From Apilactobacillus zhangqiuensis (GTDB lineage: Bacteria > Bacillota > Bacilli > Lactobacillales > Lactobacillaceae): a DNA stretch of 64,000 nt. This document shows, piece after piece, positions 1-8,316 of the stretch. The stretch covers positions 1-64,000 of the forward strand of contig NZ_BPLK01000004.1 of NCBI RefSeq assembly GCF_019656215.1. The letters are read 5' to 3'. The stretch's first letter is position 1; each line of letters starts with the position of its first letter. The position numbers were made by a program, and so were the translations under genes. The notes beneath the pieces are model-generated. The model searched no databases. It was not told the DNA's origin and was given only the letters and a program-made list of their open reading frames with translations.

Positions 1-108
1 TTTAATTCTTACAACCAAGTTGTAAGTTCCTTACACATCATCGATTATCAATCTTGTTCAGTTTTCAAAGATCTACCTTTTTATTAACTTGTTGCCTCAA
101 TTGACAAC
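1..108 (-). other. rRNA operon leader (transcribed spacer upstream of 16S)
   Basis: Read on the minus strand, this stretch follows two strong tandem promoters and contains the CTTTGAAAACTGAAC element (revcomp near 57-75). That element is found just upstream of 16S genes in Bacillus and Lactobacillus rRNA operons. No 16S sequence is visible before position 1, so the gene should lie beyond the left edge. The assignment rests on the promoter pair plus this leader motif. It could instead be a 16S-23S spacer, but the promoters argue against that. Confidence 0.65.
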
Positions 109-114
109 TTATTA

Positions 115-143
115 ATAATATCATTTTATCAAAGCCGTGTCAA
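115..143 (-). promoter_or_regulatory. rrn promoter P2 (proximal)
   Basis: On the minus strand there is a consensus -35 TTGACA (138-143), a 17-nt spacer and -10 TATTAT (115-120). Transcription would start near 108 and run left toward the presumed 16S gene. Confidence 0.75.
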
Positions 144-192
144 CAACTTTTTTTTAATGACCTTTGCGTCATATCAACAACGCAACTCATTT

Positions 193-221
193 ATAATATC
201 AAATCAATGACATTGTGTCAA
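193..221 (-). promoter_or_regulatory. rrn promoter P1 (distal)
   Basis: On the minus strand there is -35 TTGACA (216-221), a 17-nt spacer and -10 TATTAT (193-198). It has the same architecture as P2, about 78 nt upstream of it. The sequence above the -35 (222-245) is A/T-rich and could act as an UP element. A tandem P1/P2 pair is typical of Firmicute rRNA operons. Confidence 0.72.
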
Positions 222-341
222 CATGTTTTGAAAATTTAATTGTTGCTGATTTGTAATCATTTTTTTGATTACCTCTCTCAACAACAAATAATATTATGCC
301 AGGTAAACCTTATAAAGTCAACACTTCTATGCAAATAAAAT

Positions 342-376
342 AAAAAAAGTAGATTGAATTGCTCAACCTACTTTTA
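342..376 (-). terminator. tyrS intrinsic terminator
   Basis: The minus strand has the stem AAAAGTAGGTTGA paired with TCAATCTACTTTT, followed by a T-run. It lies 13 nt beyond the tyrS stop. The T/A symmetry would let it stop transcription from either side. Confidence 0.75.
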
Positions 377-388
377 AATGATCATTTT

Positions 389-1645
389 TTATTTAATTCT
401 AGCTAAGAAGTACTTCTTCTTACCCCTTCTAACAACGACAAACTTACCGTCAAATGAAGTACTTGGGTCGATTTCAAAGTTAACATCGTCAACCTTTTCT
501 CCATTAATACGGATAGCACCGTTACTTACATCTTCTCTAGCTTGTCTTCTTGATGGTTCGATTGCAGTGTCGTCTGCTAACCATTCAACAATATTCTTCT
601 TGTCTGAGCTAACTTCAACTGAAGGCATGTTCTTAAATCCTGTTTCTACTTCATCAGTAGTTAGGTCTTGCACGTTTCCAGAGAATAATGCTTCAGTAAT
701 GTTTTGAGCTTCTACAACAGCATCCTTACCATGAACGAATTCAGTTACTTCCTCAGCTAAACGACGTTGAGCAACTCTCTTCCATGGTTCGTTCTTAACT
801 TGTTCTTCAAGTTCTTCGATTTCTTCCTTATTAAGGAAAGTAAAATACTTCAAGTATTTGATTACATCCCTATCATCTGTATTAATCCAGAATTGGTAGA
901 ATTCGTAAGGTGTAGTCTTTTCAGGATCTAACCATACAGCTCCACCTTCTGTCTTACCAAACTTAGTTCCATCTGCCTTAAGCATCAATGGAATAGTTAA
1001 ACCAAATGCCTTAGCATCTGCTCCTTGAGTCTTATGGATTAGTTCGATACCACCAGTGATGTTACCCCATTGATCAGCACCACCAATTTGTAGTTCAACA
1101 CCATTGTTCTTGTATAGGTGTTCGAAATCCATTGCTTGTAGGATTTGGTAAGTAAATTCAGTGTATGAGATCCCTGTTTCTAGTCGGCTTGAAACGATTT
1201 CCTTATTTAACATGGTGTTAACGTTGAAACGTTTACCATAAATACGAAGGAAGTCTAATAATGAAAGTTTTGATGTCCAGTCGTAGTTGTTAACAATTTG
1301 GAACTTACCATCTTCACCAAACAAACTCTTCATTTGCTTAGTTAGACATTCTTCGTTGTGCTTAACTTGTTCCATACTTTGTAGCTTTCTTTCGGCCTTC
1401 TTACCTGATGGGTCACCGATTGAACCAGTAGCTCCACCAATTAGAATAACTGGCTTGTATCCAGCTAATTGAAATCTCTTCAAAATCATAAATGGAATTA
1501 AGTGACCAACGTGCATACTGTCACCGGTTGGATCAATTCCTGCGTATAGACCAATCTTCTTTTCGTTAACTTCTTTCTTTAGACCTTCAGCATCAGTTTG
1601 TTGATTAATGGCACCACGCCATTGTAAATCATCGATAATGTCCAT
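389..1645 (-). CDS. tyrS: tyrosyl-tRNA synthetase
   Basis: This cytoplasmic enzyme charges tRNA-Tyr with tyrosine. The 418-residue protein begins MDIIDDLQWRG and has the class I signature region (YAGIDPTGDSMHVGH), the tyrosine-pocket region QILQAMDFEHL, and the KMSKS-equivalent loop at KFGKTEGG. A C-terminal S4-like RNA-binding domain (SRRQAREDVSNGAIRINGE) follows. Length matches bacterial TyrRS. The open frame extends 37 codons further upstream, but AGGAGG sits 7-12 nt before the ATG at 1645 and the extension would run through the T-box terminator, so 1645 is the start. It is a single-gene unit controlled by the leader upstream. Confidence 0.97.
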   Translation of the reverse strand: MDIIDDLQWRGAINQQTDAEGLKKEVNEKKIGLYAGIDPTGDSMHVGHLIPFMILKRFQLAGYKPVILIGGATGSIGDPSGKKAERKLQSMEQVKHNEECLTKQMKSLFGEDGKFQIVNNYDWTSKLSLLDFLRIYGKRFNVNTMLNKEIVSSRLETGISYTEFTYQILQAMDFEHLYKNNGVELQIGGADQWGNITGGIELIHKTQGADAKAFGLTIPLMLKADGTKFGKTEGGAVWLDPEKTTPYEFYQFWINTDDRDVIKYLKYFTFLNKEEIEELEEQVKNEPWKRVAQRRLAEEVTEFVHGKDAVVEAQNITEALFSGNVQDLTTDEVETGFKNMPSVEVSSDKKNIVEWLADDTAIEPSRRQAREDVSNGAIRINGEKVDDVNFEIDPSTSFDGKFVVVRRGKKKYFLARIK

Positions 1646-1660
1646 GTTTCTTCCTCCTAA

Positions 1661-1909
1661 TAAAAAAGTCCCTGACAAATAAATTGTCAGGGACGAAATG
1701 TTTTTGTTAATCCGCGTTACCACCCAAGTTATCGTATAAAATACAATCTCTTTCAATCATTTATAACGAAATGACTCGTCCAACAATGGAAAGCTCTGTA
1801 GGTGTAATTCTTCAACGCGTTTGCCTAGTTCGCATTCCCACTAGGTTTCTGAATACACAAATCGCATTAAATACTGGTAACTACTTCTTAGCTTTATATT
1901 TAATAGATA
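1661..1909 (-). promoter_or_regulatory. Tyr T-box leader with terminator
   Basis: Minus-strand leader of tyrS. The conserved T-box sequence GGGTGGTAACGCGG lies at about 1712-1726. A terminator follows, with arms GTCCCTGAC and GTCAGGGAC (1668-1694) and a T-run to 1662. In the stem I region, GAATTACACC (1801-1810) carries a TAC tyrosine specifier at 1804-1806. Uncharged tRNA-Tyr should favour the antiterminator and allow tyrS expression. A short plus-strand frame across this region is an artefact. Confidence 0.93.
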
Positions 1910-1914
1910 CTATC

Positions 1915-1943
1915 ATAATAATCAGCAAAGAAATAAAAGTCAA
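1915..1943 (-). promoter_or_regulatory. tyrS promoter
   Basis: Minus strand -35 TTGACT (1938-1943), a 17-nt spacer and -10 TATTAT (1915-1920). Initiation would be near 1909, giving a leader of about 260 nt that holds the T-box. It overlaps the stop-codon side of the DUF4811 gene by only a few bases. Confidence 0.75.
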
Positions 1944-1945
1944 CA

Positions 1946-2707
1946 CTATTTAACTTGGCTTAGTTTTTGCTTGATTTCAGGCATCATCTTTTGAATAGCT
2001 TCAGACTGAGCTTTTTGAGTAAATTCAGCAGTTGCCTTCTTAACTAGTGCTTTTTGTTGTGAACTTGTCATCTTAGGATTCTTCATCATTGCTGCATTAA
2101 CTTGTGTTTGAACGTATCGTTGAGCAGCCATCTTCATTTGAGATTGTTGTTCGTTGTTTGGCTTTAATGATGATTGCATCTTCTTCAATTCGTTTACCTG
2201 GTTTTTATTTAAAACCATCCAACTCTTTGGCACATAGAAGTAATTAACTGTCTTTACTCTAGTTGGTTTTTGAGCAAGTCTAAACCATAAGCGGTTAGCA
2301 CTGGAGTTGTATTCATACTTAACAGTCTTGGTAACTAACTGAGCTTTACTACTATTAATAGTAACAATCTTGTTTTCTACTTTATCAGTACTAGTTTGTG
2401 TTGTCTTTTTTGCATTTTCATCAGTACGGTAAACCACAACCTTGTCCTTGCCAGACGTTCCTGGAGCTTGCGCAATAATGAAAGGTAAATCATTTCCGCT
2501 AGCGGGAGCTAACTTAGAAGTTTTTTCATGACTTACCTTGTGCATGCCATAGTGATCATGGAAGTTAATAGTAATGAAGAAAGTTGAAAGAATAAATAGT
2601 ACCGCGAACACGATTGAAGTAACTGCGTGTAATACCTTGTTGCTAGTTAATAGGTTAAAACAAATAAAGAATAGAAATGCAGAAATGCATAGTACGAATA
2701 AAATCAT
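1946..2707 (-). CDS. DUF4811 family membrane protein
   Basis: 253 residues. Two hydrophobic segments lie at the N-terminus (about 2-20 and 27-48). A long hydrophilic domain follows, with a Lys/Gln-rich helical tail (about 175-253), probably outside the membrane. In lactobacilli this family is commonly found next to an EmrB/QacA-type exporter, as here. Its ATG shares one base with the stop codon of the MFS gene (TAATG), so the two are translationally coupled. Function is unknown. By position it may be an accessory part of the efflux system. Confidence 0.7.
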   Translation of the reverse strand: MILFVLCISAFLFFICFNLLTSNKVLHAVTSIVFAVLFILSTFFITINFHDHYGMHKVSHEKTSKLAPASGNDLPFIIAQAPGTSGKDKVVVYRTDENAKKTTQTSTDKVENKIVTINSSKAQLVTKTVKYEYNSSANRLWFRLAQKPTRVKTVNYFYVPKSWMVLNKNQVNELKKMQSSLKPNNEQQSQMKMAAQRYVQTQVNAAMMKNPKMTSSQQKALVKKATAEFTQKAQSEAIQKMMPEIKQKLSQVK

Positions 2708-4152
2708 TATTTATTTACCCCCTTTTTATTGTCATGTAGCCAGAAGCTAGCGATAAATCCAACTACGATAAAGAATGCAGCTACCCAGAATGCGGCATGG
2801 TAACCACTTAATGTAGCAGACACTGCTTTTTCTCCGTAAGCAACCTTATCTTGTGAAAGCAGTGACTTAGCTGGCATGCTACTCTTAGTTACGTTAGTTA
2901 AAATTGAAACCAATACGGCTGTGGCAATGGCAGCACCAACTTGTCTAACGGTATTGTTAACTGCAGTACCATGATTAATCTTGTCATCAGGTAATGCGTT
3001 CATACCATAAGTAGTTGAAGGCATCATTACAAGTGCCATACCGAATGTTCTTACAGCGTATAGGATAATAATGTAGGCAATTCCAGTGTCTTCAGTAATG
3101 TATGCGAATGGCAAAGTACCGAAGAATAATAGAATTAACCCAGTTGTAATTAGTTTCTTAGCACCGTGCTTATCAAAAATTCGACCAGCAAATGGAGAAA
3201 CAACCCCCATCATTAAAGCACCAAGTAATAGACTTAGTCCTGAATGGAAGGCGTTCATACCACGAACAATTTGTAGGTATAGTGGCAATACCATTTCAAA
3301 ACCAACTAAAGCCATCATTGTAATAGAAGATAGGATAGTTGCGATTGAGAACTTAGCTGACTTGAATACCTTAACGTCTAGGAATGGTTTTTCCATCACT
3401 AATTGACGCCATACAAATAATACGATGAAGATTGCACCGATAATTAATGTAGAGATAACTGTTGTGCTACCCCATCCATCAGTACCAACTTCTGAGAATC
3501 CGTATAGTGCACTACCAAAACCAATAGTTGAAAGAACTAATGATAAGACGTCAATTCCTTCCTTTTTAGTAGGTAGAATTGGGCGCATGTAGTATAGACC
3601 TAATAAGATCACGATTGCGACGATTGGAATAATGATTCCGAATAAATCACGCCAAGTGTAGTTAATTAAAATCCAACCTGATAGAGTTGGTCCAATCGCT
3701 GGAGCTAATCCAATAACGATACCAGATAGTCCCATGGCAGCCCCACGTTTTTCAGGTGGGAAAATTCTTAACATGATAGTTTGTAGCAATGGCATTGTAA
3801 CACCAACACCTAGCGCTTGAATTAAACGAGCTGCTAACAAAGTACCAAAGTTAGGAGCGAAGAAAGCGAGTACGGTACCTGCTTCAAAAATAGTCATTGC
3901 TCCTAAGTATAACCATTTAGTATTAACACGGTTTGATAACCATGCACTAACTGGGATTGCAATCCCGTTAACCATCATAAATCCGGAAGTTAACCATTGA
4001 ACAGTTGAAGTGCTAATATTAAAATCCTTCATTAATGTAGGAAATGCGGTTGCTAAAATTGTTTGATTTAAAATAGTACAGAAAGTACCAACCAATAAAA
4101 TCACAACAAGCATGATCTTGTTGTATGATTTACCGTTTGCATCTACATTCAT
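2707..4152 (-). CDS. MDR family MFS transporter (DHA2, EmrB/QacA type)
   Basis: 481-residue polytopic membrane protein with about 14 hydrophobic segments. Motif A-like sequence lies after helix 2 (LSNRVNTKWLY) and the family motif C region is around GLAPAIGPTLSGW. Such proteins are proton-driven exporters of amphipathic drugs and toxic compounds. It is the first gene of a two-gene operon with DUF4811, divergent from a MerR-type regulator. Its promoter (-35 at 4232-4237) overlaps a palindrome that also contains the merR -35. The substrate cannot be told from sequence. Confidence 0.9.
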   Translation of the reverse strand: MNVDANGKSYNKIMLVVILLVGTFCTILNQTILATAFPTLMKDFNISTSTVQWLTSGFMMVNGIAIPVSAWLSNRVNTKWLYLGAMTIFEAGTVLAFFAPNFGTLLAARLIQALGVGVTMPLLQTIMLRIFPPEKRGAAMGLSGIVIGLAPAIGPTLSGWILINYTWRDLFGIIIPIVAIVILLGLYYMRPILPTKKEGIDVLSLVLSTIGFGSALYGFSEVGTDGWGSTTVISTLIIGAIFIVLFVWRQLVMEKPFLDVKVFKSAKFSIATILSSITMMALVGFEMVLPLYLQIVRGMNAFHSGLSLLLGALMMGVVSPFAGRIFDKHGAKKLITTGLILLFFGTLPFAYITEDTGIAYIIILYAVRTFGMALVMMPSTTYGMNALPDDKINHGTAVNNTVRQVGAAIATAVLVSILTNVTKSSMPAKSLLSQDKVAYGEKAVSATLSGYHAAFWVAAFFIVVGFIASFWLHDNKKGVNK

Positions 4153-4208
4153 AATCTAACCCCTTTTCGTTAATATTTTTGTTTTCTCTATAAATTTCGA
4201 CAATAACC

Positions 4209-4270
4209 AATATACAACTCACATTTCCCTTTGTCAACAAATTTGACAATGATATTAAAAAATATATAAT
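4209..4270. promoter_or_regulatory. Divergent MFS/merR promoters with shared palindromic operator
   Basis: A perfect inverted repeat has arms TTGTCAA (4231-4237) and TTGACAA (4243-4249), 5 nt apart. Each arm contains the -35 of one promoter. On the minus strand, TTGACA (4232-4237) is 17 nt from TATATT (4209-4214), giving the MFS promoter. On the plus strand, TTGACA (4243-4248) is 16 nt from TATAAT (4265-4270), giving the merR promoter. A protein bound at the palindrome would contact both -35 elements. The MerR protein as the ligand is an inference. Confidence 0.7.
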
Positions 4271-4326
4271 TATTATTGATTATGTAACATCACTTAAAAA
4301 ATTTAAGAAGAAAAGGATGTGACACA

Positions 4327-4791
4327 TTGGAAGAAAAATACAGTAAGGAAGACATTCATGACTACTCCACTCGTATTCATAAGTTAATGCAAGATCTCGA
4401 CTTATCAATCGGAATTGGTGGATTGTCTAGAACTTGTAACGTGCCACAAAGCAAGATTAGGTATTGGGAACAAAAAGGATATATTCATTGCCAAAAAGTT
4501 GATAAAAATCAGAATCATCGTTATCCTTATTCATCAATTATTAAGGTGGAACTAATTAAGTCGTTTTTGAACTCAGGATACACTCTTGCTAAGGCAGCAG
4601 AAAAAGCAGAAGTCTTCGATAAAACTGGAAGCTTACTTCATAGAATTGCGAAACAGCGATTTAACTGCATTGACGTGATTGATGAACGTCCCGCTATCGA
4701 CATGGGGCCACTAAAAGACAATCCTGAAAAACATATCTACTTTGTCGACTACGACGGGGATTTAGAAGCGCAAATTATTAAGAAAAAATAA
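4327..4791 (+). CDS. MerR family transcriptional regulator
   Basis: 154 residues, TTG start preceded by AAGGA. The winged HTH of the MerR superfamily lies at about 28-65 (GGLSRTCNVPQSKIRYWEQK, then GYI and an NxNHRYPY wing), followed by the helical segment SIIKVELIKSFLNSGYTLAKA. The short C-terminal part has no clear cysteine metal-binding loop, so a drug-type or unknown ligand is more likely than a metal. It is divergent from the MFS/DUF4811 operon and probably controls it and itself through the shared palindrome. Confidence 0.85.
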   Translation: MEEKYSKEDIHDYSTRIHKLMQDLDLSIGIGGLSRTCNVPQSKIRYWEQKGYIHCQKVDKNQNHRYPYSSIIKVELIKSFLNSGYTLAKAAEKAEVFDKTGSLLHRIAKQRFNCIDVIDERPAIDMGPLKDNPEKHIYFVDYDGDLEAQIIKKK

Positions 4792-4821
4792 AAATGAATT
4801 CCAAGTATGGAATTCATTTTT
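4791..4821 (+). terminator. merR terminator
   Basis: Stem AAAATGAATTCC paired with GGAATTCATTTT around a 6-nt loop, ending in T-rich sequence. It directly abuts the merR stop codon. Confidence 0.7.
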
Positions 4822-4859
4822 AATTTGTAATAATATTGAAACAATTGGGGCGCATAGCT

Positions 4860-4888
4860 TTGATATATTAGGGATTTTAATTTATAAT
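4860..4888 (+). promoter_or_regulatory. ica-like operon promoter
   Basis: -35 TTGATA (4860-4865), a 17-nt spacer and -10 TATAAT (4883-4888). Transcription would begin near 4895 and leave an untranslated leader of about 105 nt before the GGAGG site at 4987-4991. The leader is A/T-rich and I recognise no riboswitch in it. Confidence 0.65.
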
Positions 4889-5002
4889 TAAAGTATGATA
4901 AATATATGGTTTTTACAGTCATACATATGAACAAAACGCTAAAATATCTTATTATATTCTAATATCTTATTTAGTGGTCCTTAAAGGAGGAATTCATTTA
5001 TA

Positions 5003-6220
5003 ATGTGGTTTTTAGATATAATTAACGATTTCATTATCGGATATCCAATTGTTGTGTCAGCAATTTGGATTGTCGGGGCTTTGTATTGTAACATCTACCA
5101 CCGCTCTGAAAGATTCGCCAATGTGGATGGATCTGAGCTTGTTTCAATTCTAGTTCCCGCTCATAACGAAAGTGAAACGTTAAATGAAGCGATTTCTGCA
5201 ATTTCCAACATTGATTACAAGAACTTCGAAGTAATCTTGATTGATGACAAAAGTGATGACGATACATTAGATATTATGTACAAGTTACAAAAGCAATATG
5301 CTAGTCAATTCAAAATAAAGATTGTTCCAATCGATGTTAACCAAGGTAAGGCTAACGCCATGAACCAAGGTTTCAAAGTCGCTGAAGGTCAATACGTTGT
5401 AGGTATTGATTCAGATTCCCTACTAGCTAAGAAGTCAGTAACTGAATTAGTTAAGACACTTAAGACTAATCCAAAACTTGGTGCCGTTGCTGGTAAGCCA
5501 GTCGTTAGAAATAGAACTACCGTATTGGGTCGTTTACAACTTCTTGAATACATCGGTGTTATCGATATCATCAAGAAGGCACAATCATACCTATACGGAC
5601 GTATCAATACTGTTTCTGGTGTTATCGTTGGTTTCAGACGTGAAGCACTAGAAGATGTTGGCGGATGGCACACAGATGTTATTACCGAAGATATTGATAT
5701 TACCTGGAGAATGTACCGTAAGGGCTGGAGCGTTAGCTACCAACCTACTGCTATTTGTTGGATTTTAGTTCCAGAAAATACCAGAAACTTAATTAAACAA
5801 CGTCGTCGTTGGGCTCGTGGTGGTATGGAAGTTATCGCTAAAAACAAGGATCTTCTACTACACGGTTCAATCACTCAAAAAGCTTTAATGTATGAAACAA
5901 TTATCAGTAGTACATGGGCTGTCCTAACTGCATTGAGTACTATCTCTTATTTCTTCAACCTAATATTAATCCATGAAGTTCAATTGGATGGTGACGTCTT
6001 ATTAGTACTTATTATTGTCAGTATCCTTCAGTTCTTCATAGGTTTTTATGGTTCACATGATACTGCCCTACTAAGCTTTGTGGATTTACTACTAATTCCT
6101 GCTTACATCGTTTACTACTGGATGGTTAACTTAATTTCATGTATCTTGGCTTTAGTTTCATTCTTCCTAGATCCTGAAAATGTAGGTACCTGGAGTAGTC
6201 CAGACCGGGGGGTAAAATAA
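5003..6220 (+). CDS. icaA: Poly-beta-1,6-GlcNAc synthase, IcaA/PgaC-like GT2
   Basis: 405 residues, close to staphylococcal IcaA (about 412). One N-terminal membrane segment (about 8-28) is followed by the cytosolic GT2 domain. The UDP-sugar residues are visible: IDDKSDDDT, DSDS, the acceptor-base region TEDIDITW, and QRRRW (266-270). Three or so membrane helices follow (about 295-385). The enzyme polymerises UDP-GlcNAc into PNAG while exporting it. GGAGG precedes the ATG. It is first of three tightly packed genes with an IcaD-like partner and a deacetylase. Cellulose synthase or another GT2 is possible but the neighbours favour PNAG. Confidence 0.85.
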   Translation: MWFLDIINDFIIGYPIVVSAIWIVGALYCNIYHRSERFANVDGSELVSILVPAHNESETLNEAISAISNIDYKNFEVILIDDKSDDDTLDIMYKLQKQYASQFKIKIVPIDVNQGKANAMNQGFKVAEGQYVVGIDSDSLLAKKSVTELVKTLKTNPKLGAVAGKPVVRNRTTVLGRLQLLEYIGVIDIIKKAQSYLYGRINTVSGVIVGFRREALEDVGGWHTDVITEDIDITWRMYRKGWSVSYQPTAICWILVPENTRNLIKQRRRWARGGMEVIAKNKDLLLHGSITQKALMYETIISSTWAVLTALSTISYFFNLILIHEVQLDGDVLLVLIIVSILQFFIGFYGSHDTALLSFVDLLLIPAYIVYYWMVNLISCILALVSFFLDPENVGTWSSPDRGVK

Positions 6221-6222
6221 TT

Positions 6223-6534
6223 ATGAAGAAAGAATTGAGAAAAGATTACGAAACTTTTGTAATTAGAAAGAAAATTAGTCCATTAAGAACTTTTATTCAC
6301 TTTGTGTTATTTGCTGCTTTATGGATTTATGTTGCCTTTGTTTTAATTGTAAACTTTGCTTTTCTATTTGGTTTCTACAGTGATGATTTCGTTAGTTTCT
6401 ACCTATTGTTAAACCTAAACTACGATCTATACATCAAACTATTAATTGCAATTGCTGGATTAATTGTTATCACTGCAATATACTCAACATTTAGATTAGT
6501 TTACTTACGGAGGTTAAACAAAGATGTCAAATAA
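6223..6534 (+). CDS. icaD: Small IcaD/PgaD-like membrane subunit
   Basis: 103 residues with two hydrophobic helices (about 22-45 and 60-88) between basic ends, the same size and layout as IcaD (about 101). IcaD-type proteins bind the synthase and are needed for its full activity. The gene starts 2 nt after the synthase stop and its last 11 nt overlap the deacetylase gene, so the three are co-translated. Sequence identity is low in this family, so the call rests on size, topology and position. Confidence 0.7.
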   Translation: MKKELRKDYETFVIRKKISPLRTFIHFVLFAALWIYVAFVLIVNFAFLFGFYSDDFVSFYLLLNLNYDLYIKLLIAIAGLIVITAIYSTFRLVYLRRLNKDVK

Positions 6535-7456
6535 GAAACAAAAAATGACCAGAAAACAACGTAAGATTATTGTTATTATTTTAGCAATCGTCCTATTCGT
6601 CCTTATGTCATTTACTATTCATAAATCTGTTGAATACGATAAAGGTAGTAGTGAATACTACGGATTAACTAAGCAAGAACAAAAAGCTAAAAATGGTATC
6701 TTGGTATTTTGTTACCACCGTATCTTAAAGAACAACTTCGGTGTTAACGTTTCAAGAACCCTATCAACCAACTCACAACTTCATGATTTTGATGTTCCTG
6801 CTAACAAATTCAAAGATCAAATGGAATTCCTACACAAGCACAACATCAAAGTTATCTCTGGTGCTGAAATGGTCAAGATGACTAATTCAAACAAACCAAT
6901 CAAGGGTAAATATGCTGTATTAACCTTCGATGATATCGATAGAACTACTATTGATAACGCAATTCCAATCATGAAGAAATACAACTACCCATTCACTACT
7001 TTCATTATCACTGGTAACACCGGTAGATATCGTGAAGGTACTCAACTAGCAACATGGTCACAAATCCACGAAGCTAGAAAAGAAGCTGGTAACTTAATGA
7101 CAATTGGTGTTCACACCAACAACATGCATTACCTTACTTCAAACTTAATTCCAGTGTTTAACCTACCTAAGAACTACAACCGCTTTACAAAAGACTTCGT
7201 TAAGTCACGACAAGTGCTAAAAGCACACACTGGTATTTACGCTGATTCATTTGCCTACCCTTACGGCGGTGGAACTCCTAGAATTTCACAATTCTTGGCA
7301 AGACAACCTCACTTAGGATGGGTTGGTACACTTGATTCTGGTACTGTTTACAACAACGGTAACGGAAATCACACTGATCCAATCTACACACCTAGAATGA
7401 TTATCAATACAAACAGTTGGCCAAGTATTCGAGACTGGTTCTTAAAGAAAAGTTAA
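6524..7456 (+). CDS. icaB: Polysaccharide deacetylase, IcaB/PgaB-like
   Basis: 310 residues. An N-terminal hydrophobic helix (about 14-32) acts as signal or anchor. The CE4 (NodB) domain follows, with the metal/catalytic TFDDID motif near residue 137, the His motif HTNNMH near 208, and SFAYPYGGG near 247. It should partially N-deacetylate poly-GlcNAc outside the cell, which helps retain the polymer at the surface. It overlaps the upstream gene by 11 nt and ends the operon. No icaC or icaR homolog is present nearby. Confidence 0.83.
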   Translation: MSNKKQKMTRKQRKIIVIILAIVLFVLMSFTIHKSVEYDKGSSEYYGLTKQEQKAKNGILVFCYHRILKNNFGVNVSRTLSTNSQLHDFDVPANKFKDQMEFLHKHNIKVISGAEMVKMTNSNKPIKGKYAVLTFDDIDRTTIDNAIPIMKKYNYPFTTFIITGNTGRYREGTQLATWSQIHEARKEAGNLMTIGVHTNNMHYLTSNLIPVFNLPKNYNRFTKDFVKSRQVLKAHTGIYADSFAYPYGGGTPRISQFLARQPHLGWVGTLDSGTVYNNGNGNHTDPIYTPRMIINTNSWPSIRDWFLKKS

Positions 7457-7469
7457 TAACTAAAATAAA

Positions 7470-7499
7470 AGTCATACGATTTCATCGTATGGCTTTTTT
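7470..7499 (+). terminator. Terminator of ica-like operon
   Basis: Arms GTCATACGAT and ATCGTATGGC around a 3-nt loop, then six T. It lies about 14 nt after the deacetylase stop. Confidence 0.8.
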
Positions 7500-7518
7500 A
7501 GTACCTTTTTTAGACAAA

Positions 7519-7546
7519 TAAAAAAGCCCTCTAACGAGGACTTCTT
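7519..7546 (-). terminator. gpmA terminator
   Basis: On the minus strand the arms GTCCTC and GAGGGC surround a 4-nt loop and are followed by a T-run, just past the gpmA stop. Confidence 0.7.
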
Positions 7547-7553
7547 TTGATTA

Positions 7554-8246
7554 TTACTTGTCTAATTTAGTCTTGTTTTGAACTTCTAGTTTATCGTTGA
7601 ATTCGTAAACTACAGGTTCACCAGTCTTCATTTCAAGATCCATGATGTCATCATCAGAGATTCTTTCAATGTACTTGCTTAATGCACGTAGTGAGTTACC
7701 GTGTGCAGCGATAATAACGTTCTTGCCGTCTAATAACTTAGGAGCAATTTCGTCAGCCCATAGAGGCATAACACGTTCTAGAGTAACCTTTAGGTTTTCA
7801 CCACCAGGGATTAAGTTAGGATCTAGGTCCTTGTAACGACGGTCATTTACAGCTGAACCTTCGTCATCTGCACTCAATAGTGGAGGTAGAGTGTCGTATG
7901 AACGACGCCAAATGTGAACTTGTTCGTCTCCGTACTTTTCAGCAGTTTCTTTCTTGTTTAGACCTTGTAGACGACCGTAATGACGTTCGTTTAGTCTCCA
8001 AGTCTTAGTTTCAGGTACCCATAGTTGGTCTGATTCTTCTAAGGCGTAGTGTAAAGTCTTGATAGCACGAGTTAGAACTGAAGTATATGCGTAATCAAAT
8101 TCTAGTCCTGCCTTCTTAACTAATTTACCAGCTTCTTTAGCTTCTTCTACACCCTTGTCGCTTAAATCAACATCTTCCCAACCAGTAAATTGGTTTGAAA
8201 GGTTCCATTGACTTTGTCCGTGACGGATTAATACAAGTTTTGACAT
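7554..8246 (-). CDS. gpmA: 2,3-bisphosphoglycerate-dependent phosphoglycerate mutase
   Basis: This cytosolic glycolytic enzyme interconverts 3- and 2-phosphoglycerate. 230 residues, the normal dPGM length. The phospho-acceptor signature [10 protein letters not shown] lies at 6-15. The [13 protein letters not shown] loop carries the proton-relay Glu, and the second catalytic His is in [12 protein letters not shown] near 182. AAAGGGG precedes the ATG. It is monocistronic, with its own terminator. Confidence 0.97.
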   Translation of the reverse strand: MSKLVLIRHGQSQWNLSNQFTGWEDVDLSDKGVEEAKEAGKLVKKAGLEFDYAYTSVLTRAIKTLHYALEESDQLWVPETKTWRLNERHYGRLQGLNKKETAEKYGDEQVHIWRRSYDTLPPLLSADDEGSAVNDRRYKDLDPNLIPGGENLKVTLERVMPLWADEIAPKLLDGKNVIIAAHGNSLRALSKYIERISDDDIMDLEMKTGEPVVYEFNDKLEVQNKTKLDK

Positions 8247-8316
8247 AGGTCGAAAACCCCTTTCTATTTCTTAAATCAACAATACAATTCTACACCAAAA
8301 TGAAAAAATTTACATC

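Noticed and set aside
253-272. Perfect hairpin GTAATCA/TGATTAC upstream of the rrn promoters as a terminator
   Set aside because: No T-run follows the stem on either strand. It may only be an A/T-rich spacer structure.
1646-1756. 37-codon N-terminal extension of tyrS
   Set aside because: It runs through the T-box terminator and antiterminator, and the AGGAGG site fits the ATG at 1645.
1771-1953. Plus-strand ORF of 60 codons
   Set aside because: It is antisense to the T-box leader and tyrS promoter and has no ribosome site.
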